Shown piece after piece: positions 34,021-47,510 of a DNA stretch of 64,000 nucleotides. The position numbers and the translations under genes were made by a program. The stretch is from Nemophila menziesii (lineage: Eukaryota; Streptophyta; Magnoliopsida; Boraginales; Hydrophyllaceae). Positions within the stretch are counted from its first letter, which is position 1. Each line of letters begins with the position of its first letter. Location: contig JARWIR010000018.1 of NCBI GenBank assembly GCA_029959085.1, positions 21,947,001-22,011,000 of the forward strand, written 5' to 3'. The notes below the pieces were generated by a model. That model did not search any database. It worked only from the letters and a program-made list of their open reading frames with translations, and had not been told where the DNA came from.

Positions 34021-35740
34021 TTACTTTTCTCTCTCGTATTTGTAATAACTCTACTTTGTATTAACCTCTTTTTTCTGACAAAAAATTGCTAGCTTATTCA
34101 CTTTTTAATCTCAAAAATAACAATTAAGAAGATACTTTTATTTAAGTTTTTTTCCTTTCTAGTTTATTTTACTTGTTAGTTTTGATAAAAAAGAATATAT
34201 TTGAGATGAAAGAATTTAACTCATGTTTTTGGTATGTTCTTCTCTTTTATCTTTTGTTTCTCTACTTATGTCATGAGTAGTTAAACACCCCATAGTCTAG
34301 GGATATAATTATGGATAGTTTGATTTATTATGATTGTTTAAATAAAAAAGAATTACTGAATATTGTTATTACTTTTGTTATGTCTGACATACATAAATCG
34401 TGGTCATGACTCGAGTTGTAGATAGATAATTGTTCAATAATGCATGCACTTAGAGGGTTAAACGAGAACAGTTGGAATCGACTTAGATTCGAACTATAGA
34501 TAGATGATGTATTATCATAATCTATACACCTAGGGTTCCGAACAAATTATAATCCTAAGTAGTTTAATCAATATATGATCTACGTTAATAATCTAAACTT
34601 TAAAAAGTATAAGCATTAATCACAGATAGAATCCTAAGTTAGCTTTCTTATTGCTTCTACTCTATATTATTTTACTTGTTTTTACTTTACTTATATTGTT
34701 TATTTACTTTATTCACATAGAAAATTCCACAATATCTCTTCCTTTTTTGCAAAACTAAGTCATAGTAGTTTATCCAGATAATCTTAAAATGTTTAGTAGC
34801 TCAACCCTTGGATCCATGTTGTGGTAAACAAGAAAATATTTAATTCATATTATTTATGAACTTGATTTATCTTGATGTTTATTCATAACGACTAAACGAC
34901 TACTTACAAATTAAACATCAGATTTTGGCCTCTATTGTTGGCAATTGGCTTAAGATACTCTCATTTCGCTTTTTAATATTTTGGTTTGTATTGTATTTAC
35001 TATAATTTTTTGAAAAATTCAAAATGATTAAATACTTGTATATTACATATTTTTTTCGATAATTTTATGAAAACTCCAAAAAAAAGATAATTTTTATTCT
35101 ATATCTACTCTAAAATGGATACCCGACCACCTAAGACACTTTTAGATGCATTGTTTACCAATACTCATAGAATATGTACATATAATTGCATTAGTATTGC
35201 CACCATAAGTTGAGGATGCCAAATTTGAGCTTAAACTGCATATCTTGAACATGATCCCAAGCTTTCTAGGAAATGTATAAAAAAAACCATATTTTTAATT
35301 AAATGAGTTTCACATATTGTGTCAATCTTATGGATTTGAATGAATATGGTAAAGAGTAGTTTTGATGAGATTCTTTTGGTATTCACTAAAAAATAAAGTT
35401 ACATGCTGGTTTGATACCCTTTCTACGAATTTCATCACCCACAAGCTGAATTTTTCTTACCATATACCTCCCAATTTCCAAACCTTTAAATATCAGGGAC
35501 AAATTAATTAACTTTGCACAGTTAGACCATGAACCTTTATTTGAGAATTGGGGTAGATTTTAGAGCTTCAACGCATATGTCCACATCATGGTTTCTCTAA
35601 ACATAATAATTTATATTATTTTAGTAAGGACTAACATAATTAAGCATTAGTCTAGAAGACCCTTTTTGTGCAGGTAACTTGATGAGAAAACAACTCCATA
35701 TCATATGTTACCTCTTCCCATACTAATTCGAAATCTACTC
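34021..35740. other. AT-rich intergenic, nothing recognised
   Basis: No coding frame longer than 60 codons, no paired repeats and no motif seen. Confidence 0.55.
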
Positions 35741-37700
35741 AGGAAGATGTATTAGCATTACAAGTAACGGTGTTATATATGCTATTAGAGGAAATGAAAC
35801 AAGCTTTACAAAACGCGCAGTTGTCTCCCAGCTCCACTTTTACGCAAATAAACTCGATGCACAGTACGCACATATACGGTGAGAGCGGGTTCCATTGTTG
35901 TATCTCCCTTGTTTCTGGAAAGGTACTAATGGTTTGCCAGTCCATATAAATCTTACTTTAGTGTCCTCCATTCTCAACATGATGAGCGACACTCATTTAT
36001 GTGGAACCCCCATTGAGTCTAGTGATTACAACTCTACAAAAAAAATCTCTAACCCGCTATATATGACTCTTCTCGTCCTCTAACCATGTATGATTGGTGT
36101 CACGTATGCACGGTCAACTCTATTGCCCGTCACTGATCATCGTAGCCAAATGATGAAACCTCAAATTCCGATCTCCTGATCTCACCCAATTATCTCTCGA
36201 CAGCTGAAACTAAGACCATTACTCCTGCTCCAACATGCTATAATGCTCACTACTCGATCTCTCTTCAAGTTTCTTCAGAGAATAGTTATCTGATTATTGT
36301 AAAGACTTTTGTATCCCATCTATTCATGCAATCAAGTGCCTCTTCCTTTTGAAGATATCCCCAAACATATGGTAGGTTCACTCTAACCCTTGGTTATCCT
36401 ATTTGTCCTCCATGAAAACCTTAAATCCTTCATATCGACACCACGTCGTCTCAAACCTGAATCTCCAACGCGATACCGTGCTTTCCACCCTCAGAATCCC
36501 ATCTATAAGTAATGAGAGGTGATCAGAATGCAAATGGTCCAAATGTCAAATATTTGTGGCCAACAAAATATATTTCCACAATATATTCCCTCACTTCAAA
36601 ATTATTTTCTCGGTATTCCACGAATAGATCCACATAAACCTCAGACCTCCGTACCCTAAGTCTTCAAGTCTGCATTTGTTTATCTAGGTTTCAAACTCCC
36701 TTACTAGCTTGGTGTTACCTCCAACCCTACCACTTGTTTTTCAATAATGCATATATGATTGAAGTCGCCTATATCCAACCATGGTACCCCAATGGAGGTC
36801 TTTGCTTCTTTGAGTGTCTTCCAAAGTTGCGCTCGTATCCATGAGTTTGTACTAGCATACACTGCAGATGAACTACATGGAACGTATGAGTCTTTACTAA
36901 TTAAAACATTAAAACTTGTTTACCTACCGATAAAACGCATGCATAGATATTATCATTATCTCTTAGTAACCATATTCCACCGGAGAGTCTTATCACCTCC
37001 ACTATCACCGACTTTTTCATCAAGAGAAACTTAATAATCTTGGTAGCTTAAAGACCTGATGATTTTGTTTCGGAAACAGCTGCTAACAATGGTATGCGTG
37101 TGGAATGAAGGTCCCTAAAGTTCCTTCAAAAACCATTAATGTTTGTGCCTCGGCTATTCCACAAAAATATTAAAAGGAGTCAAAGTATCACCTCAACCTT
37201 CGTTAACTACATCACTAAGAGGTGTGCAAGACATGATAAATTAATTTATAATAAATTAATCTAATAAACAAAACTAACAATGAACAAAAGACTAAAATCA
37301 AGGAAAAGGAATAACTCGTATCCTGGAATCACGATACATCTATGGAAAAAAATGCCCCAAAGTCATCTCCTTAATCTGAACTATGCTCTCCATGTGAACT
37401 CCAAACCTCCACTGGTGCATCCTGATCCCTTACTGTCAACGGATCTAATCTCAAGTTTTCGATGTGACACCCTCAAAAACTGGTGGAGGTGGAAAACCAA
37501 TCACATTAAGAATCCCCTAGTTCGTGCCTAAAAAATATTTGACCCATTCCTAGACGATCTGCTTTTCCCTCATAATTTTATGTCCCACTGACCCCTCAAG
37601 ATCTATCCACTCCTGACCAATATTAACGCTATCTGAAACATCAATGCGACCACTTTATAGTCCCTTCATTCCCTCGTGTTGTTGTATTTCCTGGCGTTTA
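35740..37700 (-). pseudogene. LINE endonuclease (ORF2 start) and ORF1 tail relic
   Basis: Translating the minus strand in shifting frames gives LINE endonuclease blocks in order. LSGGIWLLRDNDNIYA is near 36960-36990, WIRAQLWKTLKEAKTS near 36800-36850, and PWLDIGDFNHI at about 36750-36780 (GDFNH codons 36755-36769). DHLHSDHLSLLIDG, the SDH catalytic block, is near 36510-36540. The part above 37050 would be the ORF1/ORF2 junction, but I cannot read it well. Many stops and indels make it an ancient fragment. It is a different LINE lineage from the copies at 0.8-14 kb, judging by the peptide blocks. Plus-strand frames here are shadows. Confidence 0.65.
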
Positions 37701-38117
37701 GATGAACTCTTCAAAGAAATAACAACAACCCATCCACTGAAGCAGGTCACAAGCTCTCTTTAGTATGTTATTATGAAATTATGACGTTGCTCAGCTCCCT
37801 TTTAAGCACTTGGATGAGTAATGCAAGTCGGGCATCCTAACACACCAAATCAACTATAATTTATAGTAACATGGTGGTAACATCAATGGCTACCAAAAAC
37901 CCTGCCATAATAACTTAAATTATATGAGTGCTTAGTAATTACTTGATGACTTTGAGAAAATTAGTATCGAACGTACCTAAGAAACACATTACAATCATAT
38001 CGGTATTTAGTATAAGTCTTTAAGTGAGCGAGTACAAAAACAAACATTATTAACAATCAAAAAAATACGTTACATATCGAATTCACCCTCTAATTCTTAT
38101 ATATAATTAGTTGAAGC

Positions 38118-39960
38118 TCAAAGGGATATCAAAATATAGTCCCTCAACCAACTCTGATTGCATATTAGAGGCTCTAGTGTATTCATGTTCAAAGAGATCC
38201 TAAATGGATCAAGAAATCTGCCTTTAGTACTGAAGCAGATTCTGAGACAGCTGTTGAAACTGGAAGTGACAATATATCGCAAACAATTATTGCTAACACA
38301 AGAAACCATTCTAAATTAACCCTCCACCACCTCAAGATATCAAACTCAGTGTCATGGCCCTTGATAGATTCATGTAAGTATTTATCTAACTCAGCTTTAC
38401 CTAGTGTTCTTTGGTAACCATCATAGTATGATTGGAATTGATCAGTAGGAGCATCAAATGCAGTGGTAGAGGATTCCAGCACAGCTCTGATAGTTACTGA
38501 GTTTGCAGTTTTGTTGCAATTAGCAAAGATACGCTTAAATGCGTAAGTGATTTGGATTCACAACCCACTTTATCCCAAGCCATACATACGCGACAACCAT
38601 AAGCCCATATATGCCATTTTCTTCCTCAAATCAAGAACTACCGCAATTAAGAGTAAGAGGTTCATATTGGAGTGTGAACTCCAGTATTAATCTAACTTGA
38701 GCTTCATAGTCTTTGACATCTTATCAACCATTGAGTCATCACCCGAGCCTAGCGCAACAATATTGTTATACAAGATAAATATTTCTTCGAAATATATGTT
38801 CAAAGTGACAAACAAAGAATCTAAAAACCGGTGGGTCGCATTGTAGAATAATTTTAGAAAATGGGTCATGCATCAAGCATTTGCCCAATCAATAACACTT
38901 GGTAGGCACCCGTTTAATTCGCTAAGATGCTCAGTTAACTTTTTATCATTCTCGAACATATAAGCAAAAGCTCGTTTGTATTTTTCTACCCTGTCTAACA
39001 CTAGATAAGTAGAGTCCCACCTGGTTTGAATATTAAGACATACAATTCTCGTCGAAACAATGTTAGTCAGTTTCACACATCGTTTAAAAGATAAGGAACA
39101 TGCAGCCGATGATCTAACATATCATACTACATCCCTAATACTTGTAATTTCACTACTTATCTCATGCAAGCCTTTTTTAACTATCAAGTTAAGTATGTGT
39201 GCACAATATCAAACATGTAAGAATTAATGAGAACATATGGTGGTTTTTTTTAATCTATTTTGGCCTTTACTTGAATATATTTAATTGATAAGTCGTTTTA
39301 ACTTGCGGCATCCACTGTTATAGCTAAAATATACCCTATGTTCCAATACTGTAAAACCAATTCTATTTTTAACAAATGGTTTCGCACATATGGCCTTCAA
39401 CCATGGAAAAACTAATTATTCATTTTCTAAGGACCAAACCATCATCTACAAAATGGAAAGTGACAACCATGTAAGTAAGATTTTGTATAGAATTCCATGT
39501 GTTTGTTGTTAAGTTAATTCGCTTAATATTAACATAGTTTTTAATTTTTTCTTATGATCAGAATGTATCTTCGTTACATCAGGGCAACCGTAAATTGAGA
39601 AAGGGTTCTAAAAAGAGGATGTATGGTAAAACAAACTTTTTTAGACCCTTAATCTGAAACAACACTAAACACAAACTGATCCATGTTAAAAAATTTCAGG
39701 TAAGGCCTGCCTAGCTAACTCTAGGGAAAACACAAATGCTTTTAACCCCTCACCATGATCATCGGGTTGAAATGCAATATGAATTTGGCTAGCCGGGGGA
39801 ACATTAAGTGGATATTTTGGGCACCTATTCAATTTGATATGCTTATTGATAATTTTGGTGTCGAGCGGCAAACTCTGCCCACAATAGTTGCATTCCCATG
39901 CCTAATACCTTTTTTAATCATTTTACTAAAATGATCCCAACATATAGATCTTAATTTGAT
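38118..39960 (-). pseudogene. hAT-family transposase relic (BED finger to dimerisation domain)
   Basis: Minus-strand frames read as a plant RICESLEEPER-like hAT transposase. A BED zinc finger with a CNYCG block is near 39880, followed by KIINKHIKLNRCPKYP (39686-39871). NIQTRWDSTYLVLDRVEKYK is at 38873-39076. FLKLFYNATHRFLDSLFVTLNIYFEEI (DUF4413-like) is at 38687-38869. ELDKYLHES...FDILRWWRVNLEWFLVLAIIVCDILSLPVSTAVSESA, the hAT C-terminal dimerisation domain, is at 38189-38482, continued in another frame as GRFLDPFRISLNMNTLEPLICNQSWLRD (38118-38309). Frameshifts and missing stretches make it nonfunctional. Terminal repeats were not found. Confidence 0.85.
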
Positions 39961-40089
39961 ATTTTTTTGCATTTAGTTAGGGGGCGCAAAGGGTCCAAGT
40001 GCATCAATGAGTGCATTTTAGGTTTCATCTTAATAAATTGGAGGGGGAGAGTCACCTTGCAATCTCATTCCAAGATCAATGGTAATTTC

Positions 40090-40760
40090 CTCCATAATAT
40101 GATATTATGAATCCGATTTTCCACGCAAAACTAAAGACCATTAGTAATACTCACTTCATGCTCAACTAATCAAGTGTGTACTTAGTAATCTACTCTTTTT
40201 AATCAAGTCCATACTAAAATGATACTCAAATAGAACTTAAATAATATAAATCATACTCATTACTTTAAAATTACCAAAAACATCTAATTCATACTCCTTT
40301 TAATCATTTTAATACTTAAATCATACTAAAATAGAAGGTAATTAATAAAATTCATACTCCAAGCATTCGTAAATAACAAAAAGCCTCCAAGTTATACTTT
40401 TTTTAAACATTTTCTTACTAAAATCATACAATGCATAACTTAAATACTGCAAACCATATTCTAACAATTTGAAAATGAACAATCAATAGTACAAATTATA
40501 CTACTAAAAATTGAAAATTACCAAAAATATCTAATCCATACTCTTTTGAATTGTAAACGCATGGAATCTAAGGAAAAACATTAATCTTTTATAATACTTA
40601 AAAAATATTTTAAATTTTTTCTTATCTAGGGTTCAAAAATAAATCATACACTTATATGAGAGACATGAACATAGATTTTTGAAAATAAATATACGCAAAA
40701 CTATCACAATCATGTTACAATTCATGTTTAATAACAATCGTGTTTAATGCACATGCCTAG
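40090..40760. other. AT-rich intergenic with degenerate 'aatcatactaaaat' words
   Basis: The words 'catactaaaat' and 'aatcatac' recur irregularly between 40150 and 40450. I see no gene. A candidate hAT-type terminus taggcctgagca occurs at 40762-40773, just before the copia insertion. Confidence 0.45.
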
Positions 40761-40783
40761 TTAGGCCTGAGCAAAATAAACAC

Positions 40784-42289
40784 TGAAAGTCCTAGAGGGG
40801 GGTGAATAGGATTACTAATAAGATTAATGCCTAATTAAAAATCTTTTGGACAATTATAAGTTAAAGAGAAAACTTCTAAGTCAACTAATATATCAAACAC
40901 TTTTGGGATCATGCAAAGGATAAGTTAGAGGTTCGATATATAAGTTAAACAAGTAAAACGAGTTTCTAATCTCTTACTACTCTAGATGACAATATGTTAG
41001 ATAAACTAGATAATCAATATCATAATATTCATACTAGCATATTATCAAACATATAAAGTGCGGAAAGTAAATAGAGTAGGGATAGAAAGATACACACGAT
41101 TTATAGTGGTTTGCTTTCCCTACATCCACTACCTAAGGAAGCCTCCTTAGGATTTCAAGCTTTTCACTAAGCTCCCGTGTCTCTCTTAACCGGGTCGAGA
41201 ACACAATAACCCTTACAACCTCTTCGATAACACGAAGGACAACCTCTTCAAAACCATGAAGGAAACTCTTGTGTAATCACAACACAGGGACACCGAGTAT
41301 ACTCCCGATACTCAAATTCTCTCTTAATATATCTATTACAAGAACTAGACTTAAGAGGATAAATACAAAGTGTTTAAAGGGTGAAACAACTTTGCTAATG
41401 AACTCCTAAAGAGATGATATAACTATAAGCTTAAAACTTCTCTTGAGTTGATAATAACTTTGAAGCTCCTTTGATTTACTCCTTGAATGAGTAGATATGA
41501 GTAGATATGACAATTATAGATCTTGACACCTTCTTGGATGATAACAATTAAGCCCCTTAGTGTATATGGGTTGAAGGTGTAATTGTAGCCTCGAAAGACC
41601 TTTAATTTATAGCTGCAAAATGCTCCCAACGGTCATATGATTTGTCTCCAACGGATATATTAATATCCCCAACGGATCTATTCCTTTTGTCTTCATTTTG
41701 CTGCAGGAAAACCTTTCTCGCGGTGTACCGCGGATATGGTGCGGTGTACCGCACTTCTCATCTTATCGATTTCATAGCTGACTGACGGGCTACCCCATGC
41801 ATCGTGTTCTTGGTCTGTAGCCTGGTCCGGTGTACCGTGCCTTCAGTCCGGTGTACCACACATTTTCTTGCTTTCTGTTCGGACTAGCCCCCTGGTCCGT
41901 GGTGTAGTCCGTGGGCTGCGGTGTACCGCTCATTTCACCGGTATACCGCACTAAAGGTCTAAAACACATTCTAGTGAGTATATTTTTTACTATGATGCTC
42001 GGATTAGAAAACCTTCTTCACGAGAGTTGTATAGAACATCATTTTAATAAACTTTGTAGTTGATCACTAAAGCTAATTCTCAATGTACACAAAGATAAGG
42101 TTAAAAGTATTTGTATGAGAATTAGTTTCTTAAGATATAACAATAAAGCTTTGATCTAAATGATAAAGAAGTGCTTTTTGATGAATTAGAGTGCAACATA
42201 GAATATGTATAACAAGAGTAATTAGCACACTAAACACAAGAGGATTTGTCACATTAAAACAACCTATTAAGGGAGGCAATATGCCAACA
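40784..42289 (-). repeat. 3' LTR (1506 bp)
   Basis: Begins tgaaagtcctagagg and ends atatgccaaca on the plus strand. It carries six near-palindromic motifs of the form [GC]CGGTGTACCGC between 41716 and 41955. A 10-bp word gagtagatat is duplicated near 41490-41510 and is single in the partner LTR. Confidence 0.9.
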
Positions 42290-42304
42290 ATCTCCCCCTT
42301 TTTG
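42290..42304 (-). promoter_or_regulatory. Polypurine tract
   Basis: The minus strand reads aaaaagggggaga immediately before the 3' LTR. Confidence 0.8.
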
Positions 42305-44470
42305 ATGATGACAAATCCTTCATTAAAACACCTTAGAAATGATATGAAAGTTTAAGCTCTTATGAAATTTAGCTCCCCCTCACAATAAGCATTTAAGTAA
42401 AAATGAATATAAGATATGAAATGCATTTGTGAGTATTAAAAAGTGCAATTTTGAAAGTTTTAGTGCACATATTTCTCCCCCTTTGTCTTCATCAAAAAGA
42501 CGGGATAATAAAATAAAATTAAACAACTAATCATAGAAGAGCTAAAAAATCAAGTGAATAGATTTTGAAAAACAACATAAAGAGATCAAGGGTTAAGAGC
42601 AATTAAAACATTTTAATTTGAGATGCACAAAGATCAACAATTGAAAAGCATGAAAAAGATATGGGATAGAGACATTTTACCAACTTCTTGATCGAAAGGT
42701 TTTCATCTTATACGCTTTCCAACAACACAAACGATTAGTGCAATTTATGAGATAAACGATTAATCAAACGATTAATCAAGCATTTTAGTTTTTAAAGATA
42801 ATTTAAGAAAAACTCCCCCTCACAAAATGCATAGAGTGTTTGTTTCAATTTTGAAAAAGTTTGACCAATAATTTCTCCCTTTTTTACTAATAAGAATATT
42901 TGAACCGATTTTAAGAAATCAAGGGGTAAAATTTAATCTTTGAAAAGTATAGGGGTCAATATGCATTTTTTTCAAAAGTTTAGGGACTAAATGCAATTTT
43001 GAAAAACTTCAAGGACCTAAGTATAACTTTCTCAAGACAATAGGGACCTAGGTCTAATTTTCAAGTATAAGAAAGCTAAATGCAACTTGTTCAAACTATA
43101 GGGACCTCAAATCAATATTTTTCAACCTATAGGGATCACAATGCAATATTTTCAACCAATAGGGACCACAATGCAAAATAAAACAATAAACCCCGAATCG
43201 CGGTATACCGGACCATTGTTGCGGTGCACCGCACTAATGCTCGACTAAAAGGAGTAAGAAGAGAGATTAGAAAATAGGCAATTTGTATAAACACCCGAAA
43301 CTAATTCGAAAACTCCCCAATAGTTTAGAAATATTTTAAAACTACTAAAAACGCTTTTGTTTTGAAAAGATACAACAAGAAAATCCCGAAAACAAATAAA
43401 AAGATTTATTTCACAAATACCCCTATATATTCTAAAAAATACGAAAAGACCCAAAATCAAAGTTAAGCAATTTTAAGTATGAAAAGGTCAAGTCATACAA
43501 GATATTTGCACAATAGGGAATAAACCATATAAGCACATAATGAAGCACAACATATAGATAGTAAGGCTAAACAATTTCATGCAAATGAGTTAATGACCAA
43601 TAATGGATTAACTTCCCATAATTCTATGCATAAAAACAATTTTGAAATGCTATGGGAAATTCAAAAGATTATCGGAAAAATATTTTGAAAAGCAATTTCT
43701 TTAAAACTCACCCTTACTAAAAAAGACGTATAAAAATGCAAATTTGTGTTCAAAGAAAAATAAAGATTTGAAAGTGAAAACTAGTATCTTTGATCTTTCT
43801 TCCTTTTTTGTCAACGATAAAAAGAATCAATAGGCACTTTTGAAAGATATAAAAACTTGTAAGAATAAAAAGTGCAATTTATAATCGTTGAGGGACTAAA
43901 AAGCAATTTCACATAGTAGGGACTAAAAATGCAATTTTTCAAAAGATTGATCTAAAAAAGCAAATTTTACATGTGAAAGATTATGAAGTCCAAACTATGA
44001 CACTTTGGAGAATTTAATAAATATGAGGGGTCAAAGTGCAATTTTGAAAATTTTGGGGACTAAAATGCAATTACCAAAATTCTAAGAGTTAAAGTGCAAA
44101 AACATCAATCATGAGAATTAGATGCAATATCACTAATAACATTAAAACAATGATTAGAATCACAAGATAATATCCAAAGATAAAACATGATAACAACAAA
44201 CACAACTAATCAAATCAAAACCAAATCATGATTATAAACATAAGCCATAAGGAGGAACGCAAAATTATATAAGAGATAAAGAAAAGAAATCACCGGATTT
44301 TTCTTTTTCGAGATTTGAGTGTTCTTTCGTATATTAATTCTTCCATTTGTTTCCTCCAAGCAAAGTAACGATCACCTACAAGAAAATGGAGGTTGTGTAG
44401 AAAACAACTCTTCCAAAAGATTAAATTCCAAATCGTTTACTCTACTAACGGTTAAGCTATTCACGTAGAG
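42305..44470 (-). repeat. Noncoding interior with degenerate repeats
   Basis: There are no open frames of note. Between about 42950-43180 and 43890-44110, plus-strand words like 'agggactaaaatgcaattttcaaa' (shortened and varied) recur every 35-45 bp. The motif gcggtataccgg (43200) and gcggtgcaccgc (43220) repeat the LTR palindrome family. Confidence 0.7.
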
Positions 44471-44471
44471 T

Positions 44472-44488
44472 TAGGCTCTGATACCAAT
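44472..44488 (-). promoter_or_regulatory. Primer binding site (tRNA-Met type)
   Basis: The minus strand reads attggtatcagagcc directly after the 5' LTR end, containing the full TGGTATCAGAGC core complementary to initiator tRNA-Met. Confidence 0.9.
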
Positions 44489-45983
44489 TGAAAGTCCTAG
44501 AGGGGGTGAATAGGATTACTAATAAGATTAATGCCTAATTAAAAATCTTTTGGACAATTATAAGTTAAAGAGAAAACTTCTAAGTCAACTAATATATCAA
44601 ACACTTTTGGGATCATGCAAAGGATAAGTTAGAGGTTTGATATATAAGTTTAACAAGTAAAACGAGTTTCTAATCTCTTACTACTCTAGATGACAATATG
44701 TTAGATAAACTAGATAATCAATATCACAATATTCATACTAGCATATTATCAAACATATAAAGTGCGGAAAGTAAATAGAGTAGGGATAGAAAGATACACA
44801 CGATTTATAGTGGTTCGGTTTCCCTACATCCACTACCTAAGGAAGCCTCCTTAGGATTTCAAGCTTTTCACTAAGCTCCCGTGTCTCTCTTAACCGGGTT
44901 GAGAACACAATAACCCTTACAACCTCTTCGATAACACGAAGGACAACCTCTTCGAAACCACGAAGGAAACTCTTGTGTAATCACAACACAAGGACACCGA
45001 GTATACTCCCGATACTCAAATTCTCTCTTAATCTATCTATTACAAGAACTAGACTTAAGAGGATAAATACAAAGTGTTTAAAGGGTGAAACAACTTTGCT
45101 AATGAACTCCTAAAGAGATGATATAACTATAAGCTTAAAACTTCTCTTGAGTTGATAATAACTTTGAAGCTCCTTTGATTTACTCCTTGAATGAGTAGAT
45201 ATGACAATTATAGCTCTTGACACCTTCTTGGATGATAACAATTAAGCCCCTTAGTGTATATGGGTTGAAGGTGTAATTGTAGCCTTGAAAGTCCTTTAAT
45301 TTATAGCTGCAAAATGCTCCCAACGGTCATATGATTTGTCTCCAACGGATATATTAATATCCCCAACGGATCTATTACTTTTGTCTTCATTTTGCTGCAG
45401 GAAAACCTTTCTCGCGGTGTACCGCGGATATGGTGCGGTGTACCGCACTTCTCATCTTATCGATTTCATAGCTGACTGACGGGCTACCCCATGCACCGTG
45501 TTCTTGGTCCGTAGCCTGGTCCAGTGTACCGCGCCTTCAGTCTGGTGTACCGCACATTTTCTTGCTTTCTGTTCGGACTAGCCCCCTGGTCCGTGGTGTA
45601 GTCCGTGGGCTGCGGTGTACCGCTCATTTCACCGGTATACCGCACCAAAGGTCTAAAACACCTTCTAGTGAGTATATCTTTTACTATGATGCTCGGATTA
45701 GAAAACCTTCTTCACGAGAGTTGTAGTAAACATCATTCTAATAAACTTTGTAGTTGATCACTAAAGCTAATTCTCAATGTACACAAAGATAAGGTTAAAA
45801 GTATTTGTATGAGAATTAGTTTCTTAAGATATAACAATAAAGCTTTGATCTAAATGATAAAGAAGTGTTTTTTGATGAATTAGAGTGCAACATAGAATAT
45901 GTATAACAAGAGTAATTAGCACACTAAACACAAGAGGATTTGTCACATTAAAACAACCTATTAAGGGAGGCAATATGCCAACA
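44489..45983 (-). repeat. 5' LTR (1495 bp)
   Basis: Same ends as 40784-42289 with scattered substitutions and one copy of the gagtagatat word. High similarity implies recent insertion. Confidence 0.9.
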
Positions 45984-46862
45984 AACTCAACCCGAACATT
46001 GTACCTAACCCGATGAAGAACCAACCCGGGAAAAGACGAATTTAAATTGAAACTAAATTCACGAATCGGTTAAAAAAGGAGGAACTCCAACCCGTCAAAA
46101 CTCGGGTAGGGTTGATATTATGGTCCAAGAGTTCGGTTTCAACTGGAGCAACCCAATCTTGTATTTATAACCAAGATTTCACATTATTTACTCAACATTT
46201 TTCGGTATGGGAGAGTTATATTTTATGGATGAGATATTGCCTGATTTTCTCGCAACTGTTCGCACACCTTGCCCACAAATCGTGCACAACTCCCATTGGT
46301 TTACCCCATTTCTCGCACAAGCTCGCATAAATGGCCACAACATATTCATTTACATACTTTTTCCCCGCATTGGGTTTTTACCTTGCTTTTTGAGAGACTT
46401 GCCTATAAATACAAGACTTCCCTCATCCCTTATTCTTGTGCTTGCCAGACACCATTCCCCAAAACCCCTATGTTGTGGGTATTAGGGGATGGTTTGATAT
46501 TCTTTATAATTATTGTTTTGACAGTCTTTGTTTATAATCTTTTGTTTTTGACCTTCAATGGTTAAATTAGTATTTCAAATTTAACCTTACATGGTTAAGT
46601 TTGAATAAGTATGTATATTTGACCCTTTGGGGTTGAATTTGGAGTTAAATAATTTTTTACTCTATTTTTATTAACCCGACCCTAACCCGAGGTAACCCAA
46701 AATTTGAGTGTAAAAAAAGGGTTGGGTTAGTTAAGGAGTCTTTCTAACCCGGGTAGGTTAGGGTCGGGTTAGAAGAACCCCTAACATGTATACATTTCGA
46801 CCTTTGCTCTACCCAAGAGTAGAGGGCATGTACTTTAATTTTTCCATTACATTGGAGAGAAG
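45984..46862. other. Repeat-like intergenic rich in 'aacccg' words
   Basis: No gene. 'aacccg' and 'cgggtt' words cluster at 45985-46110 and 46675-46770. This suggests a nonautonomous hAT-like element whose left terminus may be at 40762 and which the copia element split. Overlapping open frames at 46112-46565 have no recognised domain. Confidence 0.4.
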
Positions 46863-47405
46863 TAGGATGTAAATGATCTGGGTCGAGTCGAATACTAAAT
46901 GGACAGGCTTGTTTGTTTAACTTCTCGAGGCGAGCCAAACCGAGTTCCAATATAAACAAGTCGAGACGAGTTCCAATTTTAACGAATTGCACTCAAATTT
47001 AAATGAACTAAGCCAGAGATGTTAAAACTTGTTAGTTTAACTTAACCAACGAGCTTTTTCCAAGCCGAGCTTGAGTTACTCACTAACATTTTTTTTTTTA
47101 TGGTTGATGCAGAACTTTCATGAACGGTTGGTATTGTATGGACGGTATCATATGGAACGTAATATTAACGAAAACATATATATTAAAAGAAATTAAAAAT
47201 ATAATATTGAGGTTTAATATTATATTTACAAGTAAATACAATATATTAATCTACAATTCACATATATAAACGAATCTTTCACGACATAACTCATTTATTT
47301 AACGAGATTAGTTTAGAGCTTAAACTTGTTTATAATTGAATCAGAGTTAAGTACGAGTTTTTTCTCAAACCGAACCAACAGTTGCAAGTTTCATTTACAA
47401 TGCTA
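46863..47405. mobile_element. Probable hAT-type MITE (543 bp)
   Basis: Imperfect inverted ends are taggatgtaaatga (46863-46876) and, on the opposite strand from 47405, tagcattgtaaatga. The flanking 8-mers gagagaag and gataaaag agree at six positions, as for an old hAT duplication. Subterminal DNA is rich in 'cgag' and 'ccgagc' words typical of plant hAT MITEs. Confidence 0.55.
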
Positions 47406-47510
47406 GATAAAAGTGACTAACTAATCGAAAAAAAAATAAAAAAAAGGCTATAACTAATTAGTTCAGAAAAAATAAGAAGAATGAGGCATGGAGGGTTTTG
47501 GGATTTCTAA

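Larger units (their letters stand above)
40784..45983 (-). mobile_element. Young copia-type LTR element without coding sequence
   Basis: 5.2 kb. Two 1.5-kb LTRs (40784-42289 and 44489-45983) are nearly identical by eye. A tRNA-Met PBS and a polypurine tract place the element on the minus strand. The flanks AACAC (40779-40783) and AACTC (45984-45988) are a 5-bp duplication with one mismatch. The 2.2-kb interior has no gag or pol frame, so it must depend on proteins from a related autonomous copia element. This is a LARD/TRIM-like design of intermediate size. Confidence 0.85.

Noticed and set aside
35895..37531. Plus-strand frames of 60-90 codons
   Set aside because: They lie opposite a legible LINE endonuclease relic on the minus strand and have no motif of their own.
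46112..46565. Three overlapping open frames of 72-98 codons
   Set aside because: Mutually overlapping, no recognised domain, inside repeat-like DNA.
46675..46790. aaccctaacccg words, considered as interstitial telomere repeats
   Set aside because: The plant telomere unit is TTTAGGG in long runs. Here the words are irregular 'aacccg' without periodicity.
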